Positions 1-7,793 of a stretch of DNA of 64,000 nucleotides are shown here, in pieces (within the stretch, counting starts at the first letter, position 1; each line of letters begins with the position of its first letter). The position numbers and the translations under genes are program-made. The stretch is from assembly GCF_046159835.1 (NCBI RefSeq), contig NZ_JBJXCY010000001.1:806001-870000 (forward strand). Reading direction: 5' to 3'. The notes beneath the pieces were generated by a model. That model searched no databases. It saw only the letters and a list, made by a program, of their open reading frames with translations, and was not told the origin of the DNA. This DNA comes from JACKJK01 sp046159835. GTDB taxonomy: Bacteria; Pseudomonadota; Alphaproteobacteria; Rhizobiales; Tepidamorphaceae.

Positions 1-1
1 G

Positions 2-472
2 GGCGACAACAGCGAGATCGGCCGCGCCATTGCCACGCTGGCCGCAGCCGCAGCCAAGGCGGACGCCGCCGCTGTTGCCCGGGAATATCAGGACCTCTTC
101 ATCGGCGTCGGCCGCGGGGAACTTGTCCCCTACGCATCCTATTACCTGACCGGCTTCCTGCACGAGAAGCCGCTGGCGCGCCTGCGCGACGACCTCGCGG
201 GTCTCGGCATCGCGCGCGCCGACAACATCAAGGAACCCGAGGACCACGCCGGCGCGATCCTTGAGGTCATGTCCGGCCTCATCCTCGGCACGTTTTCGAC
301 CCCAGCTTCGCTGGACCAGCAGAAGGCCTTCTTCGAGGCCCATCTCGCGCCGTGGGTCGGACATTTCTTCAAGGACCTGGAAGCGGCGCGCAATGCCGAC
401 TTCTACGCACATGTCGGGCGGCTCGGCCGCGCGATGGTCGAGGTCGAGGACGCCGCGTTCTCGATGGTTTGA
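2..472 (+). CDS. TorD-family redox-enzyme maturation chaperone, 5'-truncated
   Basis: This is the C-terminal 156 residues of a cytoplasmic chaperone of the TorD/DmsD type; the start lies left of the window. The visible part is all-helical in character and carries the family stretch YQDLFIGVGRGELVPYASYY (residues about 29-48 of the fragment), followed by a region rich in leucine and acidic residues (LEAEHAG-like EDHAGAILEVM). Such chaperones bind the Tat signal peptide of a molybdoenzyme and help cofactor insertion before export. Its place just ahead of a Tat-exported formate dehydrogenase fits that job well. The exact client is inferred from context only. Confidence 0.8.
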   Translation, partial: GDNSEIGRAIATLAAAAAKADAAAVAREYQDLFIGVGRGELVPYASYYLTGFLHEKPLARLRDDLAGLGIARADNIKEPEDHAGAILEVMSGLILGTFSTPASLDQQKAFFEAHLAPWVGHFFKDLEAARNADFYAHVGRLGRAMVEVEDAAFSMV

Positions 473-480
473 CGAATTTC

Positions 481-642
481 GCGCCCCTGTCAGGGCGCTG
501 ACGAAACAGGCCGCAAGGCTTGGGAGGAGGGCCCGGTAAAGGGCCAACAGGAGATGGAGCCCAACGAGGCTCCGGGGAACAGGGCCGGCAGGCCCCAAGA
601 AAAAGGCCGAATGGCCGGTGGAGACAGGTCTTCGAAGAGCCC
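481..642 (+). other. hairpin-rich untranslated stretch ahead of the formate dehydrogenase genes
   Basis: The 309 bases between the chaperone and the next gene hold no convincing reading frame but a run of short hairpins: 481-498 (GCGCCC/GGGCGC), 508-521 (GCAA tetraloop), 530-545 (GGCCC/GGGCC), 556-573 (GGAGCC/GGCTCC), 582-595 (GGGCC/GGCCC), 606-617 (GGCC/GGCC) and the palindrome TCTTCGAAGA at 630-639. The short word ACAGG recurs between or at the edges of them (506, 547, 579, 625 and 648). It could be a structured leader RNA, an attenuator or a small RNA. I do not recognise it as a known riboswitch class. Confidence 0.4.
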
Positions 643-781
643 GCAACAGGGCCACACGGACCTGAAGAGGAGTAGCGCCGACGAGCCGGCAGGGAATTTC
701 CCGCAGCGGCCAGACGGCAGATGATTGAACAGCTGGCCTGCGCCTTGAACGCTGGCGGGCTCCGAACATTGGAGAGAGGAA

Positions 782-976
782 ATGGCAGGCAAGAAAGAAG
801 ACGCCAAGACCGATCGCCGCAGCTTCCTGAAGCTGGCGGGTCTCGGTTCGGTCGCCGGCGGCGCCGCCCTGGTGACCGGGGCCGGCGAGGCCGAAGCGGC
901 AGCGCTCGACACGCCCGGAAACGGCTATCGCGAAAGCGAGCACGTCAAGGCGTTCTATCAGTCGGCGCGGTTCTGA
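782..976 (+). CDS. small twin-arginine signal protein of the formate dehydrogenase region
   Basis: A 64-residue protein with a Tat motif (DRRSFLK, arginines 12 and 13), a hydrophobic Gly/Ala stretch to about residue 40 and a short tail ending YQSARF. Short Tat-leader proteins of this kind are commonly found just upstream of fdhA in proteobacteria and are annotated as formate dehydrogenase region Tat proteins; their role is unknown. A purine-rich GAGAGGA precedes the ATG. It sits 61 bases ahead of the catalytic subunit and is probably cotranscribed with it. The tail is too short to be an enzyme, so it may be a membrane anchor or assembly factor. Confidence 0.8.
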   Translation: MAGKKEDAKTDRRSFLKLAGLGSVAGGAALVTGAGEAEAAALDTPGNGYRESEHVKAFYQSARF

Positions 977-1037
977 CGATCCGCGCGGGGGCAACCTCGC
1001 CGCGGACCTTGGGGACACTCTTTGAGGAGATCGAAAC

Positions 1038-3950
1038 ATGTTGAGGAAGAAGACGGAAGGCGCGGCCAGAAGCGCGCGTCTCGCCCAGATCCTCTCCGAC
1101 ACGGCTGGGGCCACAATGGACCGACGCACGTTCCTGCGTCGTTCGGGTCTCACGGTCGGCGGGCTTGCTGCGGCATCCGCCATCAGCGGCACCATGGTGC
1201 AGCAGGCGCAGGCAGCCGAGGGCAGCGGCCCGGTTGAACTGAAGAAATCCGTTTGCACCCACTGCTCGGTGGGCTGCACGGTCATTGCCGAGGTGCAGGG
1301 CGGTGTGTGGACGGGCCAGGAGCCCGGCTACGACAGCCCCTTCAATCTGGGCTCGCACTGCGCCAAGGGCGCGTCGGTGCGTGAACATGCCCACGGCGAG
1401 CGTCGCCTCAAGTACCCCACAAAGCTCGTCGGCGGAAAGTGGACGCGCATCAGCTGGGAAGACGCGATCAACGAGATCGGCGACCAGATGCTCTCCATCC
1501 GCGAAGAGTCCGGTCCCGATTCGGTGTACTGGCTGGGTTCGGCGAAGCACTCCAACGAGCAGGCCTACCTGTTCCGCAAGTTCGCCGCCTTCTGGGGCAC
1601 CAACAACGTCGATCACCAGGCGCGTATCTGTCACTCGACCACGGTCGCGGGTGTTGCAAACACCTGGGGCTACGGCGCGATGACGAACTCCTACAACGAC
1701 ATCCACAACTCGCGTGCGATGTTCCTCATCGGCGGCAACCCCGCCGAGGCGCACCCGGTGTCGCTGCTCCACCTGATGAAGGCCAAGGAGCAGAACGACA
1801 GCCAGCTCATCGTCTGCGACCCGCGCTTCACGCGCACCGCCGCACACGCCAGCGAGTATGTCCGCTTTCGTCCCGGTACGGACGTGGCGCTCGTTTGGGG
1901 CATTCTCTGGCACGTCTTCGACAACGGCTGGGAAGACAAGGAATTCATCCGGACCCGTGTCTACGGCATGGAAGACGTGAAGGCCGAAGTCGCCCGCTGG
2001 ACGCCTGAGGAAACCGAACGTGTGACCGGCGTTCCCGGCGCGCAGCTTCGCCGCGTTGCCCGCACGCTCGCCAACAACCGACCCTTCACCATCATCTGGT
2101 GCATGGGCGGCACGCAGCACACGACCGGCAACAACAACACCCGCGCCTATTGCGCGCTGGGCCTTGCGCTCGGCACGATCGGCACCTCGGGTGGTGGCGC
2201 CAACATCTTCCGTGGCCACGACAACGTGCAGGGCGCAACCGACCTCGGCGTGCTCTGCCACACCCTGCCGGGCTACTACGGCCTCGCCGCCGGCTCGTGG
2301 AAGCACTGGGCCCGCGTCTGGGATGTTGACTACAACTACGTCGTCGATCGCTTTGCCAAGACCACCGACAAGGAAGGCAAGGAAAAGTCGATGATGAACA
2401 TCGCCGGCATGCCGGTGAGCCGCTGGTTCGACGGTGTTCTGGAAGAAGGCGACAACCTGGAGCAGCAGGATTCGGTTCGCGCGATGGTGTTCTGGGGCCA
2501 TGCCCCGAACTCCCAGAGCCGCCAGCAGGATGCGAAGAAGGCGATGGAGAAGCTCGATCTTCTCGTCGTCATCGATCCGTATCCCACGGTCACGGCCATC
2601 CTGCATGACCGCACCGACGGCGTGTACCTTCTGCCGGCCGCGACGCAGTTCGAGACCTACGGCTCGGTCACCGCGTCCAACCGGTCGATCCAGTGGCGTG
2701 AGAAGGTTGTGGAGCCGCTGTTTGAGTCGCTTCCCGACCAGACCATCATCTACAAGTTCGCTGCCAAGCTCGGCTTCGCCGACGAGATGTTCAAGAACAT
2801 CGCGATCGAGAACGACGAGCCCAGCGTCGAGGACACGCTGCGCGAGATCAACCGCGGCATGTGGACCATCGGCTACACCGGCCAGTCGCCGGAACGCCTC
2901 AAGCTCCACATGGAAAACCAGCACACCTTCGACAAGACGACCCTGCGCGCCAACGGCGGTCCCGCCGACGGCGAGTACTACGGCCTTCCCTGGCCGTGCT
3001 GGGGCACCCCGGAGATGGCGCACACCGGTTCGCCGAACCTGTATGACCTCTCCAAGCCGGTTGCCGAGGGCGGCATGGGCTTCCGTGCCCGCTTCGGCGT
3101 CGAGCGCGAGGTGGACGGCGTCAAGCACAACCTGCTTGCCGAAGGCGTCTACCCAGTGGGTTCGGAGATCGAGGACGGTTATCCGGAGTTCAACTACGGC
3201 ATTCTCCAGAAGCTCGGCTGGGACGGCGATCTCACCGACGAGGAGCGTGGCGTCATCGAACAGATCGGTGGCGACAAGCCGGAGGGTGTGAACTGGAAGG
3301 TCGACCTGTCGGGCGGCATCCAGCGCGTCGCCATCAAGCACGGTTGCGCGCCCTACGGTAACGCGAAGGCCCGCACGATCGTGTGGAACTTCCCCGATCC
3401 GGTTCCGGTCCACCGCGAGCCGCTCTACACCACGCGGCGCGACTTGGTGGTCGACTACCCGACCTACGCCGACAAGCGCATGAACCGCCTGCCGGTCCTC
3501 TACGAGTCGATCCAGAAGAACGACTACTCGAAGGACTTCCCGATCATCCTCACGTCCGGCCGACTGGTCGAATACGAGGGTGGCGGCGACGAGACACGTT
3601 CCAACCCGTGGCTCGCCGAGCTTCAGCAGGACATGTTCGTGGAAGTGAACCCGTTCGACGCCAACTCCGCCGGTCTTCGTGACGGCGAGATGGTCTGGGT
3701 GCACACGCCGGAAGGCGCCAAGGTCAAGGTTATGGCCATGGTCACCGAACGTGTCGGCCGGGGCGTTGCCTTCATGCCGTTCCACTTCGGCGGCTGGTAC
3801 CAGGGCGAGGACCGCCGGTCCAAATACCCGGACGGTGCCGACCCCTACGTGCTGGGCGAAGCGGCAAACACCGCATGGACCTACGGCTATGACTCCGTGA
3901 CCCAGATGCAGGAGACCAAGTGCTCCGTGTGTCGGATCGAAAAAGCGTAA
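1038..3950 (+). CDS. fdhA: formate dehydrogenase catalytic (alpha) subunit, cysteine type
   Basis: A 970-residue molybdopterin oxidoreductase that oxidises formate to CO2 in the periplasm. A Tat signal (DRRTFLRR, about residues 27-34) is preceded by a 26-residue cytoplasmic extension, and GAGGAG lies 10 bases before the chosen ATG. Cysteines 73, 76, 80 and 108 form the [4Fe-4S] site. The active-site residue is Cys198 in ARICHSTT, where the E. coli enzymes have selenocysteine, so no SelB system is needed. The C-terminal third is the molybdopterin-dinucleotide binding fold (around LTSGRLVEYEGGG). The iron-sulfur subunit follows after 21 bases. Whether the metal is Mo or W cannot be read from the sequence. 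Confidence 0.95.
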   Translation: MLRKKTEGAARSARLAQILSDTAGATMDRRTFLRRSGLTVGGLAAASAISGTMVQQAQAAEGSGPVELKKSVCTHCSVGCTVIAEVQGGVWTGQEPGYDSPFNLGSHCAKGASVREHAHGERRLKYPTKLVGGKWTRISWEDAINEIGDQMLSIREESGPDSVYWLGSAKHSNEQAYLFRKFAAFWGTNNVDHQARICHSTTVAGVANTWGYGAMTNSYNDIHNSRAMFLIGGNPAEAHPVSLLHLMKAKEQNDSQLIVCDPRFTRTAAHASEYVRFRPGTDVALVWGILWHVFDNGWEDKEFIRTRVYGMEDVKAEVARWTPEETERVTGVPGAQLRRVARTLANNRPFTIIWCMGGTQHTTGNNNTRAYCALGLALGTIGTSGGGANIFRGHDNVQGATDLGVLCHTLPGYYGLAAGSWKHWARVWDVDYNYVVDRFAKTTDKEGKEKSMMNIAGMPVSRWFDGVLEEGDNLEQQDSVRAMVFWGHAPNSQSRQQDAKKAMEKLDLLVVIDPYPTVTAILHDRTDGVYLLPAATQFETYGSVTASNRSIQWREKVVEPLFESLPDQTIIYKFAAKLGFADEMFKNIAIENDEPSVEDTLREINRGMWTIGYTGQSPERLKLHMENQHTFDKTTLRANGGPADGEYYGLPWPCWGTPEMAHTGSPNLYDLSKPVAEGGMGFRARFGVEREVDGVKHNLLAEGVYPVGSEIEDGYPEFNYGILQKLGWDGDLTDEERGVIEQIGGDKPEGVNWKVDLSGGIQRVAIKHGCAPYGNAKARTIVWNFPDPVPVHREPLYTTRRDLVVDYPTYADKRMNRLPVLYESIQKNDYSKDFPIILTSGRLVEYEGGGDETRSNPWLAELQQDMFVEVNPFDANSAGLRDGEMVWVHTPEGAKVKVMAMVTERVGRGVAFMPFHFGGWYQGEDRRSKYPDGADPYVLGEAANTAWTYGYDSVTQMQETKCSVCRIEKA

Positions 3951-3971
3951 AGCGCGAGAGGAGACTGACAA

Positions 3972-4565
3972 ATGGCTAGAATGAAGTTCCTCTGTGACGC
4001 AGAACGTTGCATCGAGTGCAACGCCTGCGTCACCGCGTGCAAGAACGAGCACGAGATCCCGTGGGGCATCAACCGCCGCCGTGTCGTGACCATCAACGAC
4101 GGCAAGGAAGGCGAGCGCTCCATCTCGGTGGCCTGCATGCACTGCTCAGATGCACCGTGCATGGCCGTGTGCCCGGTCGACTGCTTCTACCAGACCGACG
4201 AGGGCGTGGTTCTGCACTCCAAGGACCTGTGCATTGGTTGCGGCTACTGCTTCTACGCGTGCCCCTTTGGCGCGCCGCAGTATCCGCAGGTCGGCAACTT
4301 CGGCTCGCGCGGCAAGATGGACAAGTGCACCTTCTGCGCCGGCGGCCCGGAAGACGACAACTCCAATGCCGAGTTCCAGAAGTACGGCCGCAACCGCCTC
4401 GCCGAGGGCAAGCTTCCGCTGTGCGCGGAAATGTGCTCGACCAAGGCGCTGCTCGCCGGTGACGGTGACGTCGTCTCGAACATCTACCGCGAGCGTGTTG
4501 TCTCCCGCGGGTTCGGGTCCGGCGCCTGGGGCTGGGGCAAGGCCTATCCCGGCGGCGGTTCGTAA
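3972..4565 (+). CDS. fdhB: formate dehydrogenase iron-sulfur (beta) subunit
   Basis: A 197-residue ferredoxin-like subunit that carries electrons from the catalytic subunit to the membrane cytochrome b. Four cysteine groups are visible: CIECNACVTAC near the N-terminus, CMHCSDAPCMAVCP, CIGCGYCFYACP and the split CTFC...CAEMC pair, which is the usual layout for four [4Fe-4S] clusters. It has no signal peptide of its own and would be exported with the Tat-bearing alpha subunit. It lacks the C-terminal membrane helix of the E. coli FdnH type, making it a short Fdh3B-type subunit. GAGAGGAG precedes the start. A perfect hairpin follows the stop. Confidence 0.93.
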   Translation: MARMKFLCDAERCIECNACVTACKNEHEIPWGINRRRVVTINDGKEGERSISVACMHCSDAPCMAVCPVDCFYQTDEGVVLHSKDLCIGCGYCFYACPFGAPQYPQVGNFGSRGKMDKCTFCAGGPEDDNSNAEFQKYGRNRLAEGKLPLCAEMCSTKALLAGDGDVVSNIYRERVVSRGFGSGAWGWGKAYPGGGS

Positions 4566-4591
4566 GCCGGGGACGCCGCAGCAAGATCAGC

Positions 4592-4615
4592 AAGGGCGGC
4601 CGGACGGCCGCCCTT
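4592..4615 (+). terminator. perfect 10-bp hairpin after fdhB
   Basis: AAGGGCGGCC and GGCCGCCCTT flank a GGAC loop. There is no immediate T-run, although a T-rich stretch begins at 4641. It may end or thin out the fdhAB transcript before the lipoprotein and gamma-subunit genes. Confidence 0.55.
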
Positions 4616-4664
4616 CGCATATCGGCGAGGTTCGCCGGGGTTTATCTTTTTAATTCAACCATTT

Positions 4665-4681
4665 GCGTTATCGCATAACGC
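4665..4681. promoter_or_regulatory. candidate operator, 7-bp inverted repeat in an AT-rich gap
   Basis: GCGTTAT and ATAACGC face each other around CGC. The repeat lies in the only AT-rich part of the gap between fdhB and the lipoprotein gene, about 75 bases ahead of that start and just after TTTATCTTTTTAATTC. It could be a regulator site or part of a second promoter for the downstream genes. No cognate regulator gene is in the window. Confidence 0.3.
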
Positions 4682-4757
4682 GTTTGTGGAATTGCCGATC
4701 CGTGCCTGTTTCGGCTATGCTTGGCCAACAGGTAACCGGTTCAGGGGCGAGGATTGC

Positions 4758-4961
4758 ATGACAAGACCGATTGTCCGCAAAGCGGGACTTGCGCTGGTGG
4801 CAGCATCGCTGGCGCTCACGCTCCAGGCCTGCCGGGAGAACGAGCAGGAACGACCGCTCAGTTTTGAAAAGGGCGTCTATTCCGGCGAGCCCGATCAGAA
4901 GCTCAGCGCTGAGCAGACCGATGAACTGCGTCGCCGTGCCTCGCAGATTCAGCAGTTCTAG
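4758..4961 (+). CDS. small lipoprotein between fdhB and the gamma subunit
   Basis: A 67-residue protein with a signal peptide ending in the lipobox LQAC (cysteine 24) and a short hydrophilic tail of about 43 residues containing the stretch SFEKGVYSGEPDQKLS. I chose the ATG at 4758 because the signal sequence starts there and GCGAGGA precedes it; an in-frame ATG at 4686 would add 24 residues with no signal character. The neighbours suggest a part in assembly or attachment of the periplasmic formate dehydrogenase. I do not recognise a named family with certainty; similar short lipoproteins occur in fdh clusters of related bacteria. Confidence 0.75.
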   Translation: MTRPIVRKAGLALVAASLALTLQACRENEQERPLSFEKGVYSGEPDQKLSAEQTDELRRRASQIQQF

Positions 4962-5040
4962 AAAGTCCGTCGACACCCGCAGGGGCCACGTCAACAGCGC
5001 CGCGCAAGCCGGTCGCAGGAATGAAAAGAGGGAGAGGGTC

Positions 5041-6162
5041 ATGCATCGCACGCGCATATTCGGGCTGGCCGGGCTATTCGCCATGCTGGCGCTCGTCGTC
5101 GCCGTCACCATGTCCGGCGGCCAGGCATTTGCCCAGAGCGGTGGCGGGCTCGACCCCGAACTGCGCCAGCAGCTTGAAGGCGGCGCGGTCCCGGGCAATG
5201 CCCAGGGCACCAACGACATCTCCGAGCAGTGGCGAGATATCCGCCGCGGCGTGCAGGGCACCGTCTCCATCCCCGACAAGAAGGCCGGTGTGCTGGTCCA
5301 GTCGGAAGGTGAGAACTGGCGCAACGTGCGCAACGGACCGGTCTCGACCTACTCGGTCTGGGTCATCGCGGGCATGATCATCCTGCTCGCGGTCTTCTTC
5401 CTCATTCGCGGGCGCATCCGCATCGACGCCGGCAAGGCCGGGGTAACGATCAACCGCTTCGGCTTCATCGAGCGTTTCGGCCACTGGCTGCTGGCGGTGT
5501 CCTTCATCGTGCTGGCGCTGACGGGGCTGAACCTGCTATATGGCCGCTACTGGCTGCTGCCTGTCATCGGGCCGGATGCCTTCGGCGCGATCACGCTTGG
5601 CGGCAAGTACCTGCACAATTACCTCGCCTTTGCCTTCATGCTTGGTCTGGCGATGGTCACTGTCATGTGGATCGTCCACAACCTTCCTTCGCGCCATGAC
5701 CTGATATGGCTCGCCAAGGGTGGCGGCATGTTCTCCAAGAAGTCCCACCCGCCTGCGAAGAAGTTCAATGCCGGGCAGAAGATCATCTTCTGGTCGGTGG
5801 TGCTGGGCGGGCTCTCGCTCTCGCTGTCAGGCTGGGCGCTGCTCTTCCCGTTCGAATATCCGATGTTCGCCAAGACCTTCGCGATCTTCAACATCTTTGG
5901 GACCGAGCTTCCCACCTCGCTGACGCCCATCGAGGAGCAGCAGCTTGCGCAGCTCTGGCACACCATCGTCGCGGTGGTCATGGTCGCCATAATTCTCGCC
6001 CATATCTATATCGGTACGATCGGTATGGAGGGGGCTTTCGACGCCATGGGGTCCGGCGATGTCGACCTCAACTGGGCGAAGGAGCACCACAGCATCTGGG
6101 TCGAGGAGAAGATGGAAGGCGATGGCGAGCATCCCGAGACACGGCCGGCTCCGGCCGAATAA
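5041..6162 (+). CDS. fdhC: formate dehydrogenase cytochrome b (gamma) subunit
   Basis: A 373-residue membrane subunit that takes electrons from the iron-sulfur subunit through heme b and passes them to quinone. It starts with a signal-like segment (about residues 7-30, ending AFAQS), then a periplasmic stretch of some 80 residues, then transmembrane segments near VWVIAGMIILLAVFFLI, FGHWLLAVSFIVLALTG, YLHNYLAFAFMLGLAMV, WSVVLGGLSLSLSGWALL and a C-terminal helix. Candidate heme ligands are the histidines in ERFGHW, KYLHNYLA and QLWHTIVA. GGGAGAGGG precedes the start. The tail is hydrophilic. Length and layout match the Rhizobiales-type FDH-O gamma subunit. Confidence 0.9.
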   Translation: MHRTRIFGLAGLFAMLALVVAVTMSGGQAFAQSGGGLDPELRQQLEGGAVPGNAQGTNDISEQWRDIRRGVQGTVSIPDKKAGVLVQSEGENWRNVRNGPVSTYSVWVIAGMIILLAVFFLIRGRIRIDAGKAGVTINRFGFIERFGHWLLAVSFIVLALTGLNLLYGRYWLLPVIGPDAFGAITLGGKYLHNYLAFAFMLGLAMVTVMWIVHNLPSRHDLIWLAKGGGMFSKKSHPPAKKFNAGQKIIFWSVVLGGLSLSLSGWALLFPFEYPMFAKTFAIFNIFGTELPTSLTPIEEQQLAQLWHTIVAVVMVAIILAHIYIGTIGMEGAFDAMGSGDVDLNWAKEHHSIWVEEKMEGDGEHPETRPAPAE

Positions 6163-6241
6163 CCAGCGCAATCGCGGCGGGCGTCATCCGCGCCCGCTGC
6201 CACCCGGCGCAGCCGTTCCGCGCCAGCGCGTGTAAACGTCC

Positions 6242-7621
6242 ATGATGCTCCCCCGCGCATTGCCCGGACTTGTGGCCTCCGCCGTGCTGGCGGTGCTTGC
6301 CGCCGTGCCCGCCTCGGCGGCGACGGACGGCGATTCCGCGTCGCTCTTTCCGCGCGCGCTTGAAGGCCACGGTGGCCCGGTGCGCTCCGTCGCGCTATCG
6401 CCGCAGGTCGACCGGGCTCTGACGTCATCCTTCGACTATTCCGCGATCCTCTGGGCTCTCGATGATGGCGAGGGCCGCGAACTGACGCGGCTGGAAGGCC
6501 ACGAGGCCGCCGTCAACGATGCCCTCTTCGTGCCCGGCAGCGAGCGCGCCGTGACCGTCAGCGACGATGGCAGCCTCGCCATCTGGGATCTCTCCACCTC
6601 TGAAATGCTGAAGCGGTTCGAAGGTCCCGGCGACAAGGTGCTGGCAGCCGACGTGTCCGATGACGGGCGCTTTGCCGCGTCTGCCGGGTGGGATGGCACC
6701 GCGCGCCTTTACGACATTGCAGCGCTCACCGAGACGGCGGTCCTCGAAGGCCATCGCGGCAACGTCAACGACGTGGATTTCTCACCCGATTCCAGGACGC
6801 TCTATTCCGCCTCCTACGACGGCACGATCCGCGCTTGGGACGTGGAGACCGGCAGCTTCATCCGCCAGATCTACGGCCACGGCTGGGGCCTCAACATCGT
6901 GCGTGCGCTGCCGGACGGCGCGAACCTGCTCTACGGCTCGCTGGACGGGTCGGCCGGCATCATCGAGATCGAAAGCGGTCGCACGGTCGTCGACCTCGCG
7001 GTCCACCAGGGCCCGATCCTGTCGGCGGACATTTCCAGCCAGTCCGGCCTCGCGCTTATCGGCGGTGCGGACGGCACCGTGCGGGTGTACCGGACCGCAG
7101 ACTGGATCCTGCTGCACACCTTCGAAAACCCGAACGGCCCCATCTGGGGTGCCGCACTGTCGCCGGACGGGACGGCTGCGATCCTCGCGGGCCTCGATGA
7201 TTCAGCCTTTCTGTGGCAGATCACCCCGCGCAAGGCATTCGAGCCGCCGCTTGGCGATTATCCGCGCCGTTTTCAGGTCCAGAACGATGCCGACCCCGGC
7301 GAACTCCAGTTCGCGCGCAAGTGCTCGGTCTGCCATACTCTGACGCGCGATGGCGGCAACCGCGCCGGGCCGACGCTCTACGGTGTCTTCGGCCGCAAGG
7401 CTGGTACGCTGGAGGGTTACGTCTATTCCGACGCGCTGAAGCACAGCAGCATCGTGTGGACGGAGGAAACCATCGCGCAGCTGTTCGATGACGGTCCCGA
7501 TGTGGTCACCCCTGGCTCCAAGATGCCGGTGCAGCGCCTCAAGACCGTCGAAGACCGTGACGCACTTATCGCGTTCCTGAAACGCGCAACCAAACCCGAG
7601 GCGCCCGCGCCGGGTCAGTGA
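6242..7621 (+). CDS. WD40 beta-propeller fused to a class I cytochrome c
   Basis: A 459-residue exported protein. After a signal peptide (to about residue 28) come seven WD40-like repeats, each with the GH...D..W/LW pattern, enough for one closed seven-bladed propeller (about residues 38-340). The last 110 residues are a cytochrome c domain with CSVCH (Cys361, Cys364, His365) and a likely axial Met428 in PGSKMPVQRL. It should be periplasmic with one heme c. It lies 79 bases after the gamma subunit and probably belongs to the same operon, so it may be an electron carrier or a docking protein for formate dehydrogenase. The domain calls are firm; the function is inferred. Confidence 0.85.
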   Translation: MMLPRALPGLVASAVLAVLAAVPASAATDGDSASLFPRALEGHGGPVRSVALSPQVDRALTSSFDYSAILWALDDGEGRELTRLEGHEAAVNDALFVPGSERAVTVSDDGSLAIWDLSTSEMLKRFEGPGDKVLAADVSDDGRFAASAGWDGTARLYDIAALTETAVLEGHRGNVNDVDFSPDSRTLYSASYDGTIRAWDVETGSFIRQIYGHGWGLNIVRALPDGANLLYGSLDGSAGIIEIESGRTVVDLAVHQGPILSADISSQSGLALIGGADGTVRVYRTADWILLHTFENPNGPIWGAALSPDGTAAILAGLDDSAFLWQITPRKAFEPPLGDYPRRFQVQNDADPGELQFARKCSVCHTLTRDGGNRAGPTLYGVFGRKAGTLEGYVYSDALKHSSIVWTEETIAQLFDDGPDVVTPGSKMPVQRLKTVEDRDALIAFLKRATKPEAPAPGQ

Positions 7622-7657
7622 CCCGGCACCGCCCGACACAAAGAGGAAACGGCAGGA

Positions 7658-7786
7658 ATGAAAGCCTTCGTCACCAGCATGGTCGCACTCGTCGTGATCA
7701 GTTTCGCCGCATGGGGCGTGCTGACGTCTCTCGACTACTCCGCGCAGGATGCCTATCGCAGCGGTCACGGTACCGTTCGCCTCTGA
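7658..7786 (+). CDS. 42-residue single-pass membrane peptide
   Basis: A tiny gene, too short for most gene callers, with AGAGGAAA about 10 bases before its ATG. The peptide begins MKAFVTSMVALVVISFAAW, one hydrophobic helix, and ends in a polar tail with YSAQDAYRSG and VRL. I recall short peptides of the same design (one helix, then a tyrosine/serine-rich tail ending near VRL) in other Rhizobiales, which supports it as real. It sits between the WD40-cytochrome c gene and the protease gene on the same strand. Function unknown; a small membrane subunit or assembly factor is possible. Confidence 0.65.
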   Translation: MKAFVTSMVALVVISFAAWGVLTSLDYSAQDAYRSGHGTVRL

Positions 7787-7793
7787 CCCGATC

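Noticed and set aside
490..1044. Open frames inside the hairpin-rich stretch (reverse 490-912, forward 721-1044)
   Set aside because: They overlap the small Tat gene in other frames, have no ribosome site or family likeness, and are explained by GC-rich sequence.
1629..1631. Possible selenocysteine site in fdhA
   Set aside because: The codon is TGT (cysteine), not in-frame TGA, so no selenocysteine insertion is needed.
945..4142. 1065-codon open frame antisense to fdhA
   Set aside because: The forward strand encodes a complete formate dehydrogenase with all motifs. In GC-rich DNA the antisense frame of a strongly biased gene often stays open; the antisense product has no recognisable domain.
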